A stretch of DNA of 64,000 nt from Nitrospina sp. Its GTDB lineage: Bacteria; Nitrospinota; Nitrospinia; Nitrospinales; JACRGP01. The position numbers were made by a program, and so were the translations under genes. The stretch covers positions 69,506 to 133,505 of the forward strand of contig JACAVV010000012.1 of the NCBI GenBank assembly GCA_024648695.1, given 5' to 3'. The notes below the pieces were generated by a model that saw only the letters and a list, made by a program, of their open reading frames with translations, was not told where the DNA came from and did no database searches. Below are positions 36,384 through 45,623 of this stretch, piece by piece. The first letter of the stretch is position 1. Every line of letters begins with the position of its first letter.

Positions 36384-36872
36384 TTGCTTTTAACCTTATT
36401 AAACGAAATAACCTCAAAGGGAACCTTTCTTGAAAAGGATTCCAGGATGTCGGCTGTAAAAAATGCCCTGGATCCAGATCAATTCGAATCGGAATTAACG
36501 TCATTAGCGGCAGAAACCACAATAATCCTGGCCAAACAAATTATCGATGTGCGCCCGGAAAATCCAGAAACCCTTGAAAACGATTTGAGAGATTTTTTTC
36601 CTTTGGGTTACCTGACTGGATTTATTTTGCAAATTTTAAACTGGTCGGAGATTAAAGGAACCAAAGAAAGAACAGCCTTTTTAGAACTATCCAGTCAATT
36701 TATTTTTGGTAAAACCGCCGAGGATGTATCCCATAGGATTTTTGATCAATTAGTATCTCAAGAAAAACCTTTTCAAAAGGGAATCGAATCAGGAGGGATG
36801 GAAGCCCAAAATTTTCTTGACTCAAACGAAGAACCCAGGGGATTGAAAAACTACCTTGTCACCAAGATTTAA
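36384..36872 (+). CDS. unrecognised soluble helical protein
   Basis: 162 residues if it starts at TTG 36384 (AAGGAA 7 bases before), or 141 from ATG 36447. Mostly helical and acidic (NPETLENDLRDFFPLGYLTG; IFDQLVSQEKPFQKGIESGG). No family recognised. It is divergent from the LysR gene and followed 27 bases later by the SH3 gene. Confidence 0.5.
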   Translation: MLLTLLNEITSKGTFLEKDSRMSAVKNALDPDQFESELTSLAAETTIILAKQIIDVRPENPETLENDLRDFFPLGYLTGFILQILNWSEIKGTKERTAFLELSSQFIFGKTAEDVSHRIFDQLVSQEKPFQKGIESGGMEAQNFLDSNEEPRGLKNYLVTKI

Positions 36873-36899
36873 CAATCCGATTAAACAAAAACCGGCTAA

Positions 36900-37355
36900 A
36901 TGATAGTTCCGCGTTATATCAGTAAAAGCATCTGGTTGTTAATGTTTCTTTGGGTGTTTGTGCAAGAGGCAAATGCACTTTGTGTAAAAGCCCCAAAGGC
37001 AAACCTTCGTAGCGGACCGGGCACCAAATATCAAAAGCTGTGGCAAGTCTTTAAGTACATGCCCTTCAAGCGATTAAAGCGAAAGGGAAACTGGATACAA
37101 GTCAAGGATGTCGATGGGGACCGATACTGGATTTACAAGGGGTTGGTAACCAGTTCTTACAAATGTGCAGTGGTAAAAAAGGAAAAGGTCAATTTGCGCA
37201 AGGGTCCCGGCACTAATTATAAGGTGGTCTCCTGGAGCCCCGTATCAAAATATTTTTCAATGAAGGTAGTGAGAACAAAAGGAAACTGGGTCAAGATCGT
37301 AGATTCGGTTGGGGATAAAGCCTGGGTTTATCGGCCCCTGATATGGATTCAATGA
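36900..37355 (+). CDS. secreted protein with two bacterial SH3 domains
   Basis: 151 residues. The signal peptide is at about 7-26 (SIWLLMFLWVFVQEANA). Two SH3b domains follow: ANLRSGPGTKYQKLWQVFKY and VNLRKGPGTNYKVVSWSPVS, each with the NLR-x-GPGTxY signature and a WI(Q/K)V-D-DG/VG-D turn. Strongly basic. SH3b domains bind peptidoglycan or peptides, so a periplasmic wall-associated role is likely. It is followed by a cytochrome gene. Confidence 0.85.
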   Translation: MIVPRYISKSIWLLMFLWVFVQEANALCVKAPKANLRSGPGTKYQKLWQVFKYMPFKRLKRKGNWIQVKDVDGDRYWIYKGLVTSSYKCAVVKKEKVNLRKGPGTNYKVVSWSPVSKYFSMKVVRTKGNWVKIVDSVGDKAWVYRPLIWIQ

Positions 37356-37417
37356 TTTCCTCAAACCACCCTTTCCGGATTTAAACCCTGTTTCATTTTT
37401 TGAGAAAGGCGGTTTTA

Positions 37418-38329
37418 ATGTTTAAAACTTTAAACAAAGGCTTCTTAATATTGTTTCTATCATTATTTACATTTTTGATAGTAGAAGAAGATTCCTGGGC
37501 CAGAAAGAAAAAACCCAACAACTATAAGACTAAATATGTAGGAGCGGTAAAATGTAATGGGAGTTGTCACGATCCCTATTACCTAGCCTGGAAAAATTCT
37601 CCTCATGGCGGAACCTATAACCTATTAAAACCCGGAGTCCGGGAAGAAGCCAAAAAACGGGTCAAGCTGGATCCGCAAAAGGACTACACGACCTCTCCCC
37701 AGTGTTTGCGCTGTCATACCACGGGTTATCGACAAAAAGGCGGGTTCAAACCGGCCAACTCCAAAAAGCCATCCAAGATCGATCCCGAGGAGCCGAATAA
37801 GGAGCAGGTAGGATGTGAAATGTGCCATTCCGTTGCGGGTGGTTCCGAAATGCGTAAGGTGATGAAAAACACCAAAGGAGATTTTTCCAAAGCGGATTCT
37901 GAAAAATATGGCCAGCGTTGGGATTATGCCAATGTTTGTACCCGTTGTCACACGCATAAAAACACGCCGTTTCAACCTTCCGTTCACGACAAATACAAGT
38001 TTAATTTTGAGGAACGCAAGAAAAAGGTCCACCAAATCGATAAATACTGGTCAGAGGATAACCAGGACCAGAAACTCGAAAATAAAGACAAGCGTGCCAA
38101 GGAGGTAGCTCAGTCTGAAAAAACTCCTTTGGTGATCGAACATTGGAAAGTGAAGCAAAAGAAAAAAGGGCCCAAGCTTTACTTTAAAAGAAGCTCAAAA
38201 CCCTTTAACAAAGTACGTTACAAGGAACGGAAAAAATTCAAAAAAGAGCATGGAAAAAAATATAAAAAATCCAAGGAATGGAAACAGTTTCTTGCTGAAA
38301 GGGAGTGGTTTAACTATAAGAAAGAATAA
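37418..38329 (+). CDS. tetraheme c-type cytochrome, c554-like, with Lys-rich tail
   Basis: 303 residues from ATG at 37418 (ribosome site AAAGGCGG). The N-terminal signal is NKGFLILFLSLFTFLIV. The four heme sites are CNGSCH (46-51, a rare CX3CH), CLRCH (96-100), CEMCH (133-137) and CTRCH (174-178). Order and spacing resemble cytochrome c554-family electron carriers. Residues about 190-303 are extremely Lys-rich with no heme, perhaps for docking to an acidic partner. It ends at a strong terminator. Confidence 0.85.
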   Translation: MFKTLNKGFLILFLSLFTFLIVEEDSWARKKKPNNYKTKYVGAVKCNGSCHDPYYLAWKNSPHGGTYNLLKPGVREEAKKRVKLDPQKDYTTSPQCLRCHTTGYRQKGGFKPANSKKPSKIDPEEPNKEQVGCEMCHSVAGGSEMRKVMKNTKGDFSKADSEKYGQRWDYANVCTRCHTHKNTPFQPSVHDKYKFNFEERKKKVHQIDKYWSEDNQDQKLENKDKRAKEVAQSEKTPLVIEHWKVKQKKKGPKLYFKRSSKPFNKVRYKERKKFKKEHGKKYKKSKEWKQFLAEREWFNYKKE

Positions 38330-38377
38330 CTCTCCGCAAAGGTTTTAACTGTTTTCTTCAAAAAGGATTTTATTTAT

Positions 38378-38407
38378 AAGGACCACCTGTTTGGTGGTCC
38401 TTTTTTG
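38378..38407 (+). terminator. terminator after the cytochrome gene
   Basis: AAGGACCACC-TGTTT-GGTGGTCC followed by TTTTTTG. A perfect 8-9 base stem with a T-run. Confidence 0.92.
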
Positions 38408-38435
38408 TTTGATTAAACGAAACGTCAAGCCTGAC

Positions 38436-38744
38436 TTAAAAAAAGCTACGGGAGATTTCCACAATCATCAATTTAGCCAGAAACCACAAAGCCAATCCCA
38501 CAGCCAATCCGGTTTGAATGGCCATCGCCATTAATGGCTGCTTGCTTTTTTTAGCATTCCAAAGCATTGCCCCACCCCAAACACCAAAGCAAAAACTAAG
38601 AACGACTGGCAGTAAAAGGACCGGAGCGGCGGCCCATTGCCCCCAACCCTCGAATGAATTGACGTAAATCCTTAAAACAACAAATAACCCCAGGGGCAAG
38701 AGGCATAGGTATTTAAAAACTCTCCGTCCCCCTTTGTCCTTCAT
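38436..38744 (-). CDS. small three-helix membrane protein
   Basis: 102 residues with three predicted helices (about 10-27, 38-60, 72-93) and a short basic N-terminus (MKDKGGRRVF). Its ATG overlaps the TGA of the large SMC-like ATPase gene by 4 bases, so it is translated with it. No family recognised; possibly a membrane partner of that ATPase. Confidence 0.6.
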   Translation of the reverse strand: MKDKGGRRVFKYLCLLPLGLFVVLRIYVNSFEGWGQWAAAPVLLLPVVLSFCFGVWGGAMLWNAKKSKQPLMAMAIQTGLAVGLALWFLAKLMIVEISRSFF

Positions 38745-41443
38745 ACCGATATCACTTTCGCGCCAATGGCCTCATAATCTTCTAAAGCATGCTGATGGCA
38801 GGAGAGGATAATCACCTGACGGCTTTTAGCAAAGTCCGCTAAAACTTGCAGAGTTTTTTCGCGACGCTCATCATCAAAATTAACGAACAAGTCATCCATA
38901 ATTACGGGAAGGGGCTCACTGCTTTTTTCATATTCCTCAATGAATCCCAAACGCATGGCAAGATAAAGTTGCTCGCGGGTTCCTCGGCTCAACTGAGTGG
39001 ATGTTTTGGATAAGCCGCTTCCGGTTTCAAAGGCAAAAATATCATCTGAATCAAAAAGCTTTTGCAACCGTTCATACTTTCCGCCTGTGATGCTCGAAAA
39101 TACCTTTTCCGCCGAGCGGATCACTCCCGGTTGCCGCTCTTCTTCATATTTGCGCTTGGCTTTTTGCAATTGGTACAACGCGATTTGAGTGACCGCCCAT
39201 TCTTTCGACACGAATTGTAAATCCTGCTTGCAGGATTCCAATTGCATTCGTTTCGATGCCAGGTCGTCGCTGGTCGCGAGACGGTGGATTTTGTTTTGAA
39301 GTTCCCCGATCTGCCGGTTGATCGTATCTCTTTCCTCCTGCAACAAATCCAGGCTTTCTTTCAATTGCTTCAGTTCCTGCTTGCATTGCTCGGGAGTGGT
39401 TGCTTTCAGATCTTTTATAAAGGTATCAAAACCCGCATCGCTTCCCACCCGGGATTGGATGTGGGTGTTTTGGTCTTCGATGTATTCTTTCAGTTTTTGC
39501 CTTTCCTCCCAAATAGGAAACTTGCGTTCGAAGTCCACCTCGTCCTTCAAACCAAGGTCCTGCAACCATTGCTTTTGCTGATCTCGTTGAGATTTCAACT
39601 CCTTATTCAGTTGATCCAAGCGACTCTTCAATTCCTGCAAACGTTTTTGAAGCAGTTTATCTTGCTCAAAACTTTTTTGAGATTCCCTGAATGCAATCTC
39701 AATTACCCTGATTGTTTTCAGCAAATCATTTGGCAAGCTTGAAAGATTCAGTACCCTAAAAACATTTTCCACAACATTGTTGATTTCGTCCAGCCAAAGC
39801 CTCATTTCGTTCCGGCGTTTTTCCTTAAGGTTTTTATCAGCAACGAGAGATTGCAAGGCCATAAAATCAGTTACAAATTCGCGGCATTGCCTGGGAGTCA
39901 GGATCCGTGGAATGCCCTTTTTTCGGATCCAGTCTTCCCAATCGGCATGAACCTTTTCCTGCTCTTGAACGCACCGCTCCAGTTGTGCTTTTAAATGCTT
40001 TTCCAAAGCGTCCGGTTCGCCATCGGCTTTATGGCGAAAAAAAAGCAGGGACACCAACCCCAGAAAAATCAGGCTTCCCGCCAAGCCCATCAGAAGGGGA
40101 TTGACAAATTCCCAACCCAGTCCAATCCCTGCCAGCCCCAACAGAGTAAGGACAGAAATCATCCAAACGGGTACGGTCGGCTTTCCAGCAACATTTCTTG
40201 CCCATTGCTCGCGGTAATCATCCAGGCGTGCTTTGGACAGAGTCTGGTTTTCACGGGCTCGGCCCTGAATCTCTTCGGCGCTTTCAATTGCCGCCTTGTC
40301 TGCAGAGGAAAGATTTATAGAATCGATGCCTGCATCACCCTCTTCCAATCCTAATAGTGAGGCTTTCAATTGGACCTCTTCCTTGACCCTCAATATCTCA
40401 TCATTTAACGCATCGCGTTCATTAAGGACCGTTTGAATTTGTCCCTCCTGATGGAACAAGTTTTCAACACAAGCTTCCAGATCAAGCAAATCGGCGTTCC
40501 AGTGCAGGTTCTCCATATCAACCTCAACCTGCCGGAGGTTCTTCTCTTCTTCCCGAATTTGTTTGTTCAATCGGTCCAGTTCGATTTTAAATCGAGTGGA
40601 GGTTTCCGAATCCTTTGCAGAAAACTCGGGAACGGTATCGAGTGATGCCAGCCGGGACTCCGCATCAACCCGATTCAGGTAATTGGGAAACAAATCATGA
40701 CGCATATCCCAAAGGGCTTTTTCGTTTTCCAGGCCCTTACAGGTTTCGTTCATAACATTCAAGGTTTCCTTCAGCCTGTTTTTTTCATCATGATAGGAAT
40801 CGAACAACAATATCTCGTCCTGCAAATCGCCGATTTCTTTTTCCAGGGACTGAATTTCGGACAATAGCACGGCGGCCTTTTGTGCGCTTCTACCCCTGGG
40901 CAGGAACAAAGATTCCCCCAGCTTGCGAAATTTCGACTCCACCCCTGCAAGCGACACCGAACCCAGGCCCAACCCCGCCCCATACACGCGGTTGGTGGTT
41001 TCTTCATCATTCAGCGAGTTGATGTCTTGCAGTTCGTCGAGGGTGACAGCGAAGATATTCTCAAATATTGTTTTGGAGGCGAAACCCAAAAAAGGATCCA
41101 GGGATTTTTCACGTTTGGCTGAATCATTTTCATTCAAAGGAGTGATGGTAAGAGCCCCCCCTTTGGCTCCGTCTTTTCGGTGGACAGACAGCAATTCGCC
41201 ATTCCTCAATTGACAGATCAAACTGCCGCGACACACACCGCCAATACGGGGGTCGTACAGATTGTATTTGGAGCTTGATCGCTTGTTAGGAAAGCCAAAC
41301 AGGATTCTGCGAATGAATTCCAACAAAGTGGTTTTGCCGGATTCGTTGGGACCGTACAACACGTTGACGCCAGTGGTTAACCCAGAGACCGTTTTACCAT
41401 CGAGTGTTCCAAAGGCTTCTATTTGTAACTCTTTTAAGCGCAC
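38741..41443 (-). CDS. SbcC/YhaN-like AAA coiled-coil ATPase
   Basis: 900 residues. Walker A is at about 32-40 (YGPNESGKTTLLEFI), and the start MRLKELQIEAFG fits the family. Long coiled coils interrupted near 420-470 by a hydrophobic segment (MISVLTLLGLAGIGLGWEF) suggest membrane association. The C-terminal signature and Walker B are QLSRGTREQLYLAMRLGF and VIMDDLFVNFDDERREK. The partner nuclease gene lies 16 bases upstream. This is the Bacillus YhaN type, distinct from SbcC. Likely DNA-end processing or repair. Confidence 0.85.
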   Translation of the reverse strand: MRLKELQIEAFGTLDGKTVSGLTTGVNVLYGPNESGKTTLLEFIRRILFGFPNKRSSSKYNLYDPRIGGVCRGSLICQLRNGELLSVHRKDGAKGGALTITPLNENDSAKREKSLDPFLGFASKTIFENIFAVTLDELQDINSLNDEETTNRVYGAGLGLGSVSLAGVESKFRKLGESLFLPRGRSAQKAAVLLSEIQSLEKEIGDLQDEILLFDSYHDEKNRLKETLNVMNETCKGLENEKALWDMRHDLFPNYLNRVDAESRLASLDTVPEFSAKDSETSTRFKIELDRLNKQIREEEKNLRQVEVDMENLHWNADLLDLEACVENLFHQEGQIQTVLNERDALNDEILRVKEEVQLKASLLGLEEGDAGIDSINLSSADKAAIESAEEIQGRARENQTLSKARLDDYREQWARNVAGKPTVPVWMISVLTLLGLAGIGLGWEFVNPLLMGLAGSLIFLGLVSLLFFRHKADGEPDALEKHLKAQLERCVQEQEKVHADWEDWIRKKGIPRILTPRQCREFVTDFMALQSLVADKNLKEKRRNEMRLWLDEINNVVENVFRVLNLSSLPNDLLKTIRVIEIAFRESQKSFEQDKLLQKRLQELKSRLDQLNKELKSQRDQQKQWLQDLGLKDEVDFERKFPIWEERQKLKEYIEDQNTHIQSRVGSDAGFDTFIKDLKATTPEQCKQELKQLKESLDLLQEERDTINRQIGELQNKIHRLATSDDLASKRMQLESCKQDLQFVSKEWAVTQIALYQLQKAKRKYEEERQPGVIRSAEKVFSSITGGKYERLQKLFDSDDIFAFETGSGLSKTSTQLSRGTREQLYLAMRLGFIEEYEKSSEPLPVIMDDLFVNFDDERREKTLQVLADFAKSRQVIILSCHQHALEDYEAIGAKVISV

Positions 41444-41459
41444 GAGAATTAAAGAAACT

Positions 41460-42719
41460 TTAAGGTGAGTCCTGTTCCAGCAGATGGTCCAGGGTTAAGT
41501 CGCGGGCCTTTGCCACAAGGTCGCGCAGGTCTTCCTTTGAAAGAGACGATACATACTCCTTGCCGCGCCAATCCTGAAACATTGACCGGAGGGGACTTTC
41601 CAGTTCCTCCAACCGCTCCGGGGTTTCAAGTTCATCATAGACACTCAATACATCTGCTGTGAAATCGTGACCTTGTTTCAGGGATTCCAGGTCATGTGGT
41701 CCAGCGGTTTCATCCAGGAGTAGTATCCATACCTTGATAGAGTCCGCTTTCAACCGACCTTCCAGTTCAGAATTTAAGTCATGCAGATTGTTTCCTTTTT
41801 GCAATTCGGCATGAACAGAGGTTCGCCCCATTAAAGTCAACTCGATAACAGCCGACCGGTTTTCCGCTACTGCCAGTAAATCCATCACCTTGTTCTGGCA
41901 TTCCTGAACCACCTCTTCGATAGTGTTCACGCTGGCAATATCCAGTTGCTCCCGAAAATAGCGCAAGGAATCCGTTGCCTCAAACTGTATTTCCGGGGCC
42001 TGGTTTGCCTTTAACGTGACCAGGCAACACCCCTTCTCACCGGTCTCTCGACGATTCTTCGCCTGCGTGTTGCCGGAATAAACGATCGCGGGATTGCGAT
42101 CTCGAAGGATCTTGTGCCGATGGATATGGCCGAGCGCCCAATAATCCATTCCCTGCCCACATAGGTCTGCCAAATCGCACGGCGCGTAATTATCGTGTTC
42201 CGGTTCGTTACCAACCTGGCAATGCAACACCGAAACGCCGAATTCAGGATAATCATTTTTTGGAAACCGCACAGCCAGGTTTTCCCGGACCTCTCTAGTG
42301 GGAAAACTTATGCCATAAATTCGGGCCAGGGTCTTTCCATTTTTCTTTACCGAAATAGATTCTACATCAGGCCCGAACAGATGCACCCCTTCGGGCCATT
42401 GGATGGAGTGCGACCAGGTATCTGCCGGATCGTGGTTGCCCAAAGCGATGAAAGCCGGAATACCGGCGGAGGAAAGTTTTGCCAGGGAATCGCGAAACTT
42501 GAACTGGGCGTGCAGACTTTTTTCAGCCCCATCAAACACGTCTCCTGCCACTATCACCGCGTCCACTTTTTCCCTGAGAGCCAGGGCGACCACGTTTTCG
42601 AAGGCTTGTTGGGTAGATTGACGCAGGCATCCTCCCAGTTCGGGGTCTTTGAGCGACAGACCGACAAACGGACTGTCTATGTGTAAATCCGAGCAGTGAA
42701 TGAATCGAAAACTATTCAA
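41460..42719 (-). CDS. SbcD/YhaO-like DNA repair exonuclease
   Basis: 419 residues, a calcineurin-type phosphoesterase. Metal motifs are FIHCSDLHIDSPFVG, VIVAGDVFDGAEKSL, IALGNHDPADTW, LHCQVGNEPEHD and WALGHIHRHK. Together with the adjacent ATPase it forms a Mre11/Rad50-like pair, called YhaO/YhaN in Bacillus. It is first in the three-gene operon. Confidence 0.9.
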   Translation of the reverse strand: MNSFRFIHCSDLHIDSPFVGLSLKDPELGGCLRQSTQQAFENVVALALREKVDAVIVAGDVFDGAEKSLHAQFKFRDSLAKLSSAGIPAFIALGNHDPADTWSHSIQWPEGVHLFGPDVESISVKKNGKTLARIYGISFPTREVRENLAVRFPKNDYPEFGVSVLHCQVGNEPEHDNYAPCDLADLCGQGMDYWALGHIHRHKILRDRNPAIVYSGNTQAKNRRETGEKGCCLVTLKANQAPEIQFEATDSLRYFREQLDIASVNTIEEVVQECQNKVMDLLAVAENRSAVIELTLMGRTSVHAELQKGNNLHDLNSELEGRLKADSIKVWILLLDETAGPHDLESLKQGHDFTADVLSVYDELETPERLEELESPLRSMFQDWRGKEYVSSLSKEDLRDLVAKARDLTLDHLLEQDSP

Positions 42720-42757
42720 GAATCGACCCTCAAGAAAGTTTTAGAGAACGGCTTGTC

Positions 42758-43873
42758 TCATTTGCTGAGAATCTGGAGAATTTGTGGTCCCCATTTGGCC
42801 CAATCCAAACGCTCTTCGGAAATGTACACCAGGCGATCTGAGGCCAACAATTCAATCTTGTTTTTGGGTTTTAAAATGAGTTCGTTTTCCGCTTGCCGTT
42901 TGATTCCAACCAAAGTTGCGGGGATATCCAATTGCAAAATGGCAATTTTTAACTGGCCCAGAGTCATTGGCACAGATTTTGGGTTCCATTCCCGAACCAG
43001 GGATCGGCTGATATAAAACTGAGTCCCCCCGGAATTGGAAGTCAATTCACTATACACTTTAAAAATTCCCTGGCTTTCCAGTTCCTGAACCAGTAGCCCC
43101 ATCTGTAAATCGGTGGCACTGATTCCGCCATCAATGTGAAACAGGTTCAGGTTGTTCATAGTTTCTGAGCGTGTGCAGGAAATAACTGTGATTACCCTAT
43201 TCCAGTTCCTTTCAATAAGGGCCGCGGTTAAGGTATTTGTGTCGTCAACTCCCGGATCCAAATTTGATGCCAGGAGAAGACAGGCTTTTGCATGGGGAAG
43301 GTTAGCACGCTCCAAAGTTTCTAAAGCCGAAGGCAGTCCCATGATGAAACCGTCAATAGCGTCCGCAATCTGGTTCGGTATCTCGCGGTCGTTATTGGGT
43401 AGATGCTGAGTGACGATCACCCGGGGCAGGTCTCTAAAATCCGGGCTGAAATCCAGTTCATGCAACAATTCCCTGATTTCTTCGTAGGAGGGGACGTTGA
43501 CGATGACCAGATGCCCCTCCCCATTGAAGGTTCCTTCCCCTTTCATTTTCCTTAGCCTCCTTTGCATGGCTTTTTCGACGATAATACCGGTGAACACACC
43601 GAAGCACCCGATTCCAAACATGGAAGTCATCACGGTGACCAGGCGGCCCTGGAACGAATGTGCCGAAAAGTCGCCGTATCCTATGGTTGTCAGGGTGATG
43701 TAGGCCGTCCAGAGTCCATCCCAAAACGTAGCCCCCTCCTCGAACAAGGCGAAGACCATCGCGAAGACGAGGATCATACTGACGAGCATGGTTAACAATA
43801 CAAGAATATAGCGCCATTCGGGTTTAAGAATGGTTCGCCAGAACCGTTTTAAGAATTTGTATGGAAGTACCAT
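42758..43873 (-). CDS. two-helix potassium channel with RCK domain
   Basis: 371 residues. TM1 is at about 20-42; the selectivity filter TLTTIGYGDFSAHS is in the pore loop, and TM2 (VTMTSMFGIGCFGVFTGIIV) is followed by a basic linker. The cytoplasmic RCK/TrkA-like domain begins at GHLVIVNVPSYEEI, where the usual NAD-binding glycine pattern is weak. It gates potassium flux by ligand or redox state. Its start lies 170 bases from, and divergent to, the lipoprotein/DUF350/polyamine-synthase operon, so it may share control with it. Confidence 0.9.
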   Translation of the reverse strand: MVLPYKFLKRFWRTILKPEWRYILVLLTMLVSMILVFAMVFALFEEGATFWDGLWTAYITLTTIGYGDFSAHSFQGRLVTVMTSMFGIGCFGVFTGIIVEKAMQRRLRKMKGEGTFNGEGHLVIVNVPSYEEIRELLHELDFSPDFRDLPRVIVTQHLPNNDREIPNQIADAIDGFIMGLPSALETLERANLPHAKACLLLASNLDPGVDDTNTLTAALIERNWNRVITVISCTRSETMNNLNLFHIDGGISATDLQMGLLVQELESQGIFKVYSELTSNSGGTQFYISRSLVREWNPKSVPMTLGQLKIAILQLDIPATLVGIKRQAENELILKPKNKIELLASDRLVYISEERLDWAKWGPQILQILSK

Positions 43874-44043
43874 TGTCGATTTTCCGAGAGCGTTCGCTTT
43901 TTCCGGAATATATCATCGTTTGTTTTGAGAGGAAAATCAATAAGCTTTCCAACGCTTCTCCCTCCAGGAGACTATTGACAGTTTCGTTCAAGTCCTATAG
44001 GGTATAAAAGATAGATTTTTTCAAAAATATCATTTGATTATTT

Positions 44044-44748
44044 ATGGCCTGTCGTACTTCATTTAAAATTGCCTTGATCATCGTCTTGCTTCCGGTAGCT
44101 TTAACCTTTTCCGGTTGTAGCAACGTGACCAACCCCCTTACCGAACTCAAGCAAAGTCTGGCCAATGAAAAGGAGTTTTCCATCATATTAAGCGACATGA
44201 TGGAAGAAGGTAACTTCTTTAAATCCTACTACCATCAGTATCAGGTAGACATTGGAGAGAATTCTTCCATCAAACCCTTTGTTGAGGTGAGCAAGGATTA
44301 TTACCAAAGGCACATTCCATATCTGGGAATGGTTCTTCTCTCTAAAGGGGAAGACGGAAAGATCAAGAACACGCCGATGCCAAACGGTTATCAATATGTT
44401 GGTAATCCCAAGTACGGTCATTGGAGAAACGATAGTTCCGGCAGTTTCTGGGAGTTCTACGGACAGTATATGTTGTTGTCCCAGGTAATGAACTGGGGGG
44501 GGTACGGCTTACGCCGCAACGATTACAATACTTTTGTTTCCTATAACACTTCGGGTCGGCCTTACTACGGGCCCAGCAATCAGTATGGGACGAATGGAAC
44601 AGTCACGCAAAAACAAAGACCGGCTTTTTACAACCGTAAAAAAAGCAAAATGAGTAGCTCCAAAAGCCGGTTTGCCCAAAAAGTGGATTCCAAGCGGGGC
44701 CGAAGCAAAAACACTTTCAGGAGCCGGGGTAGCCGGTTTGGTAAATAG
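44044..44748 (+). CDS. lipoprotein, DUF4247-like position
   Basis: 234 residues. The lipoprotein signal is ALIIVLLPVALTFSGC, with Cys at residue 25. A soluble domain follows (NEKEFSIILSDMMEEGNFFK; YYHQYQVDIGE; KDYYQRHIPYLGMVLLSKGE). The C-terminal 55 residues are basic and Arg/Ser/Lys-rich (SKSRFAQKVDSKRGRSKNTF). Its stop is 2 bases before the DUF350 start. In comparable loci this slot is taken by a DUF4247 protein; I suggest but cannot confirm that family. Confidence 0.7.
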   Translation: MACRTSFKIALIIVLLPVALTFSGCSNVTNPLTELKQSLANEKEFSIILSDMMEEGNFFKSYYHQYQVDIGENSSIKPFVEVSKDYYQRHIPYLGMVLLSKGEDGKIKNTPMPNGYQYVGNPKYGHWRNDSSGSFWEFYGQYMLLSQVMNWGGYGLRRNDYNTFVSYNTSGRPYYGPSNQYGTNGTVTQKQRPAFYNRKKSKMSSSKSRFAQKVDSKRGRSKNTFRSRGSRFGK

Positions 44749-44750
44749 CC

Positions 44751-45596
44751 ATGTGGGTTGATCAATTCATTTCCGCCATTGTGTACCTGGTTGCCTGTCT
44801 GATCATTTTCTTATGGGGTCACCTGGTTTTTTCCTGGTTTCGAAAGAACTACGATTTTCGCAACGAATTGGTGGAAAAAGATAATGCGGCTTTTGCGCTT
44901 ACCTTATGCGGGTATTACATCGGGCTGATTTTTTCCATTGGTGGTGTCATCAACGGGCCGTCTGCAGGCATCTGGCAGGATTTGCTGGATGTTTTACTGT
45001 ATGGTTTTCTGGCAATCGTCCTGCTCAATTTGTCCGCACTGATTAACGACAAACTGATCCTTTCCAAATTTAATATCGAAAAAGAAATTATTGAAGACCA
45101 GAACTGCGGCACAGGTGTCATCGAGTTCGCCGTTTTCGTCGCTTCCGGATTGAATATCTACGGCGCTGTTTTCGGCCAGGGTGGTGGCGTGGTCACCGCG
45201 ATTGCCTTTTGGGCTCTGGGTCAGACGGTTTTGGTTTTGATCGGCCATTACTATAATTTGATCACACATTATGATATCCACGAGCATATCGAAAAAGACA
45301 ACGTTGCCGTAGGTGTCGGCTTCGCAGGTGCTTTGATTGCCATAGGCAACTTGTTAAGAACCGCTTCAGCTCAGGATTTTCATTCCTGGGAAGAAAACCT
45401 GATGATCTTCGGCGGGTTTATGGCCATCGGTCTTCTTCTGTTACCTGTTGCACGATTGGCCACCGATAAGATTTTACTCCCTGGGCGCAGTTTAGCCGAC
45501 GAACTGGTTAATCAGGAAAAACCCAATATAGGCGCCGCATATCTGGAAGCAGGATCTTATATAGGAAGTTCCTTTCTGCTTACCTGGTGCGTTTAG
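44751..45596 (+). CDS. DUF350 membrane protein (two repeats)
   Basis: 281 residues with about eight helices made of two similar halves: FRNELVEKDNAAFALTLCGY with following helices, and IHEHIEKDNVAVGVGFAGAL. The E-K-D-N before each helix set is typical of DUF350 (YjfL-like). It sits between the lipoprotein and the polyamine-synthase homologue, an order known from PspA-associated loci. Ion or polyamine movement has been suggested for the family, but this is not proven. Confidence 0.85.
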   Translation: MWVDQFISAIVYLVACLIIFLWGHLVFSWFRKNYDFRNELVEKDNAAFALTLCGYYIGLIFSIGGVINGPSAGIWQDLLDVLLYGFLAIVLLNLSALINDKLILSKFNIEKEIIEDQNCGTGVIEFAVFVASGLNIYGAVFGQGGGVVTAIAFWALGQTVLVLIGHYYNLITHYDIHEHIEKDNVAVGVGFAGALIAIGNLLRTASAQDFHSWEENLMIFGGFMAIGLLLLPVARLATDKILLPGRSLADELVNQEKPNIGAAYLEAGSYIGSSFLLTWCV

Positions 45597-45623
45597 CCCG
45601 CTTTTATCCCAACCTGATCCTGC

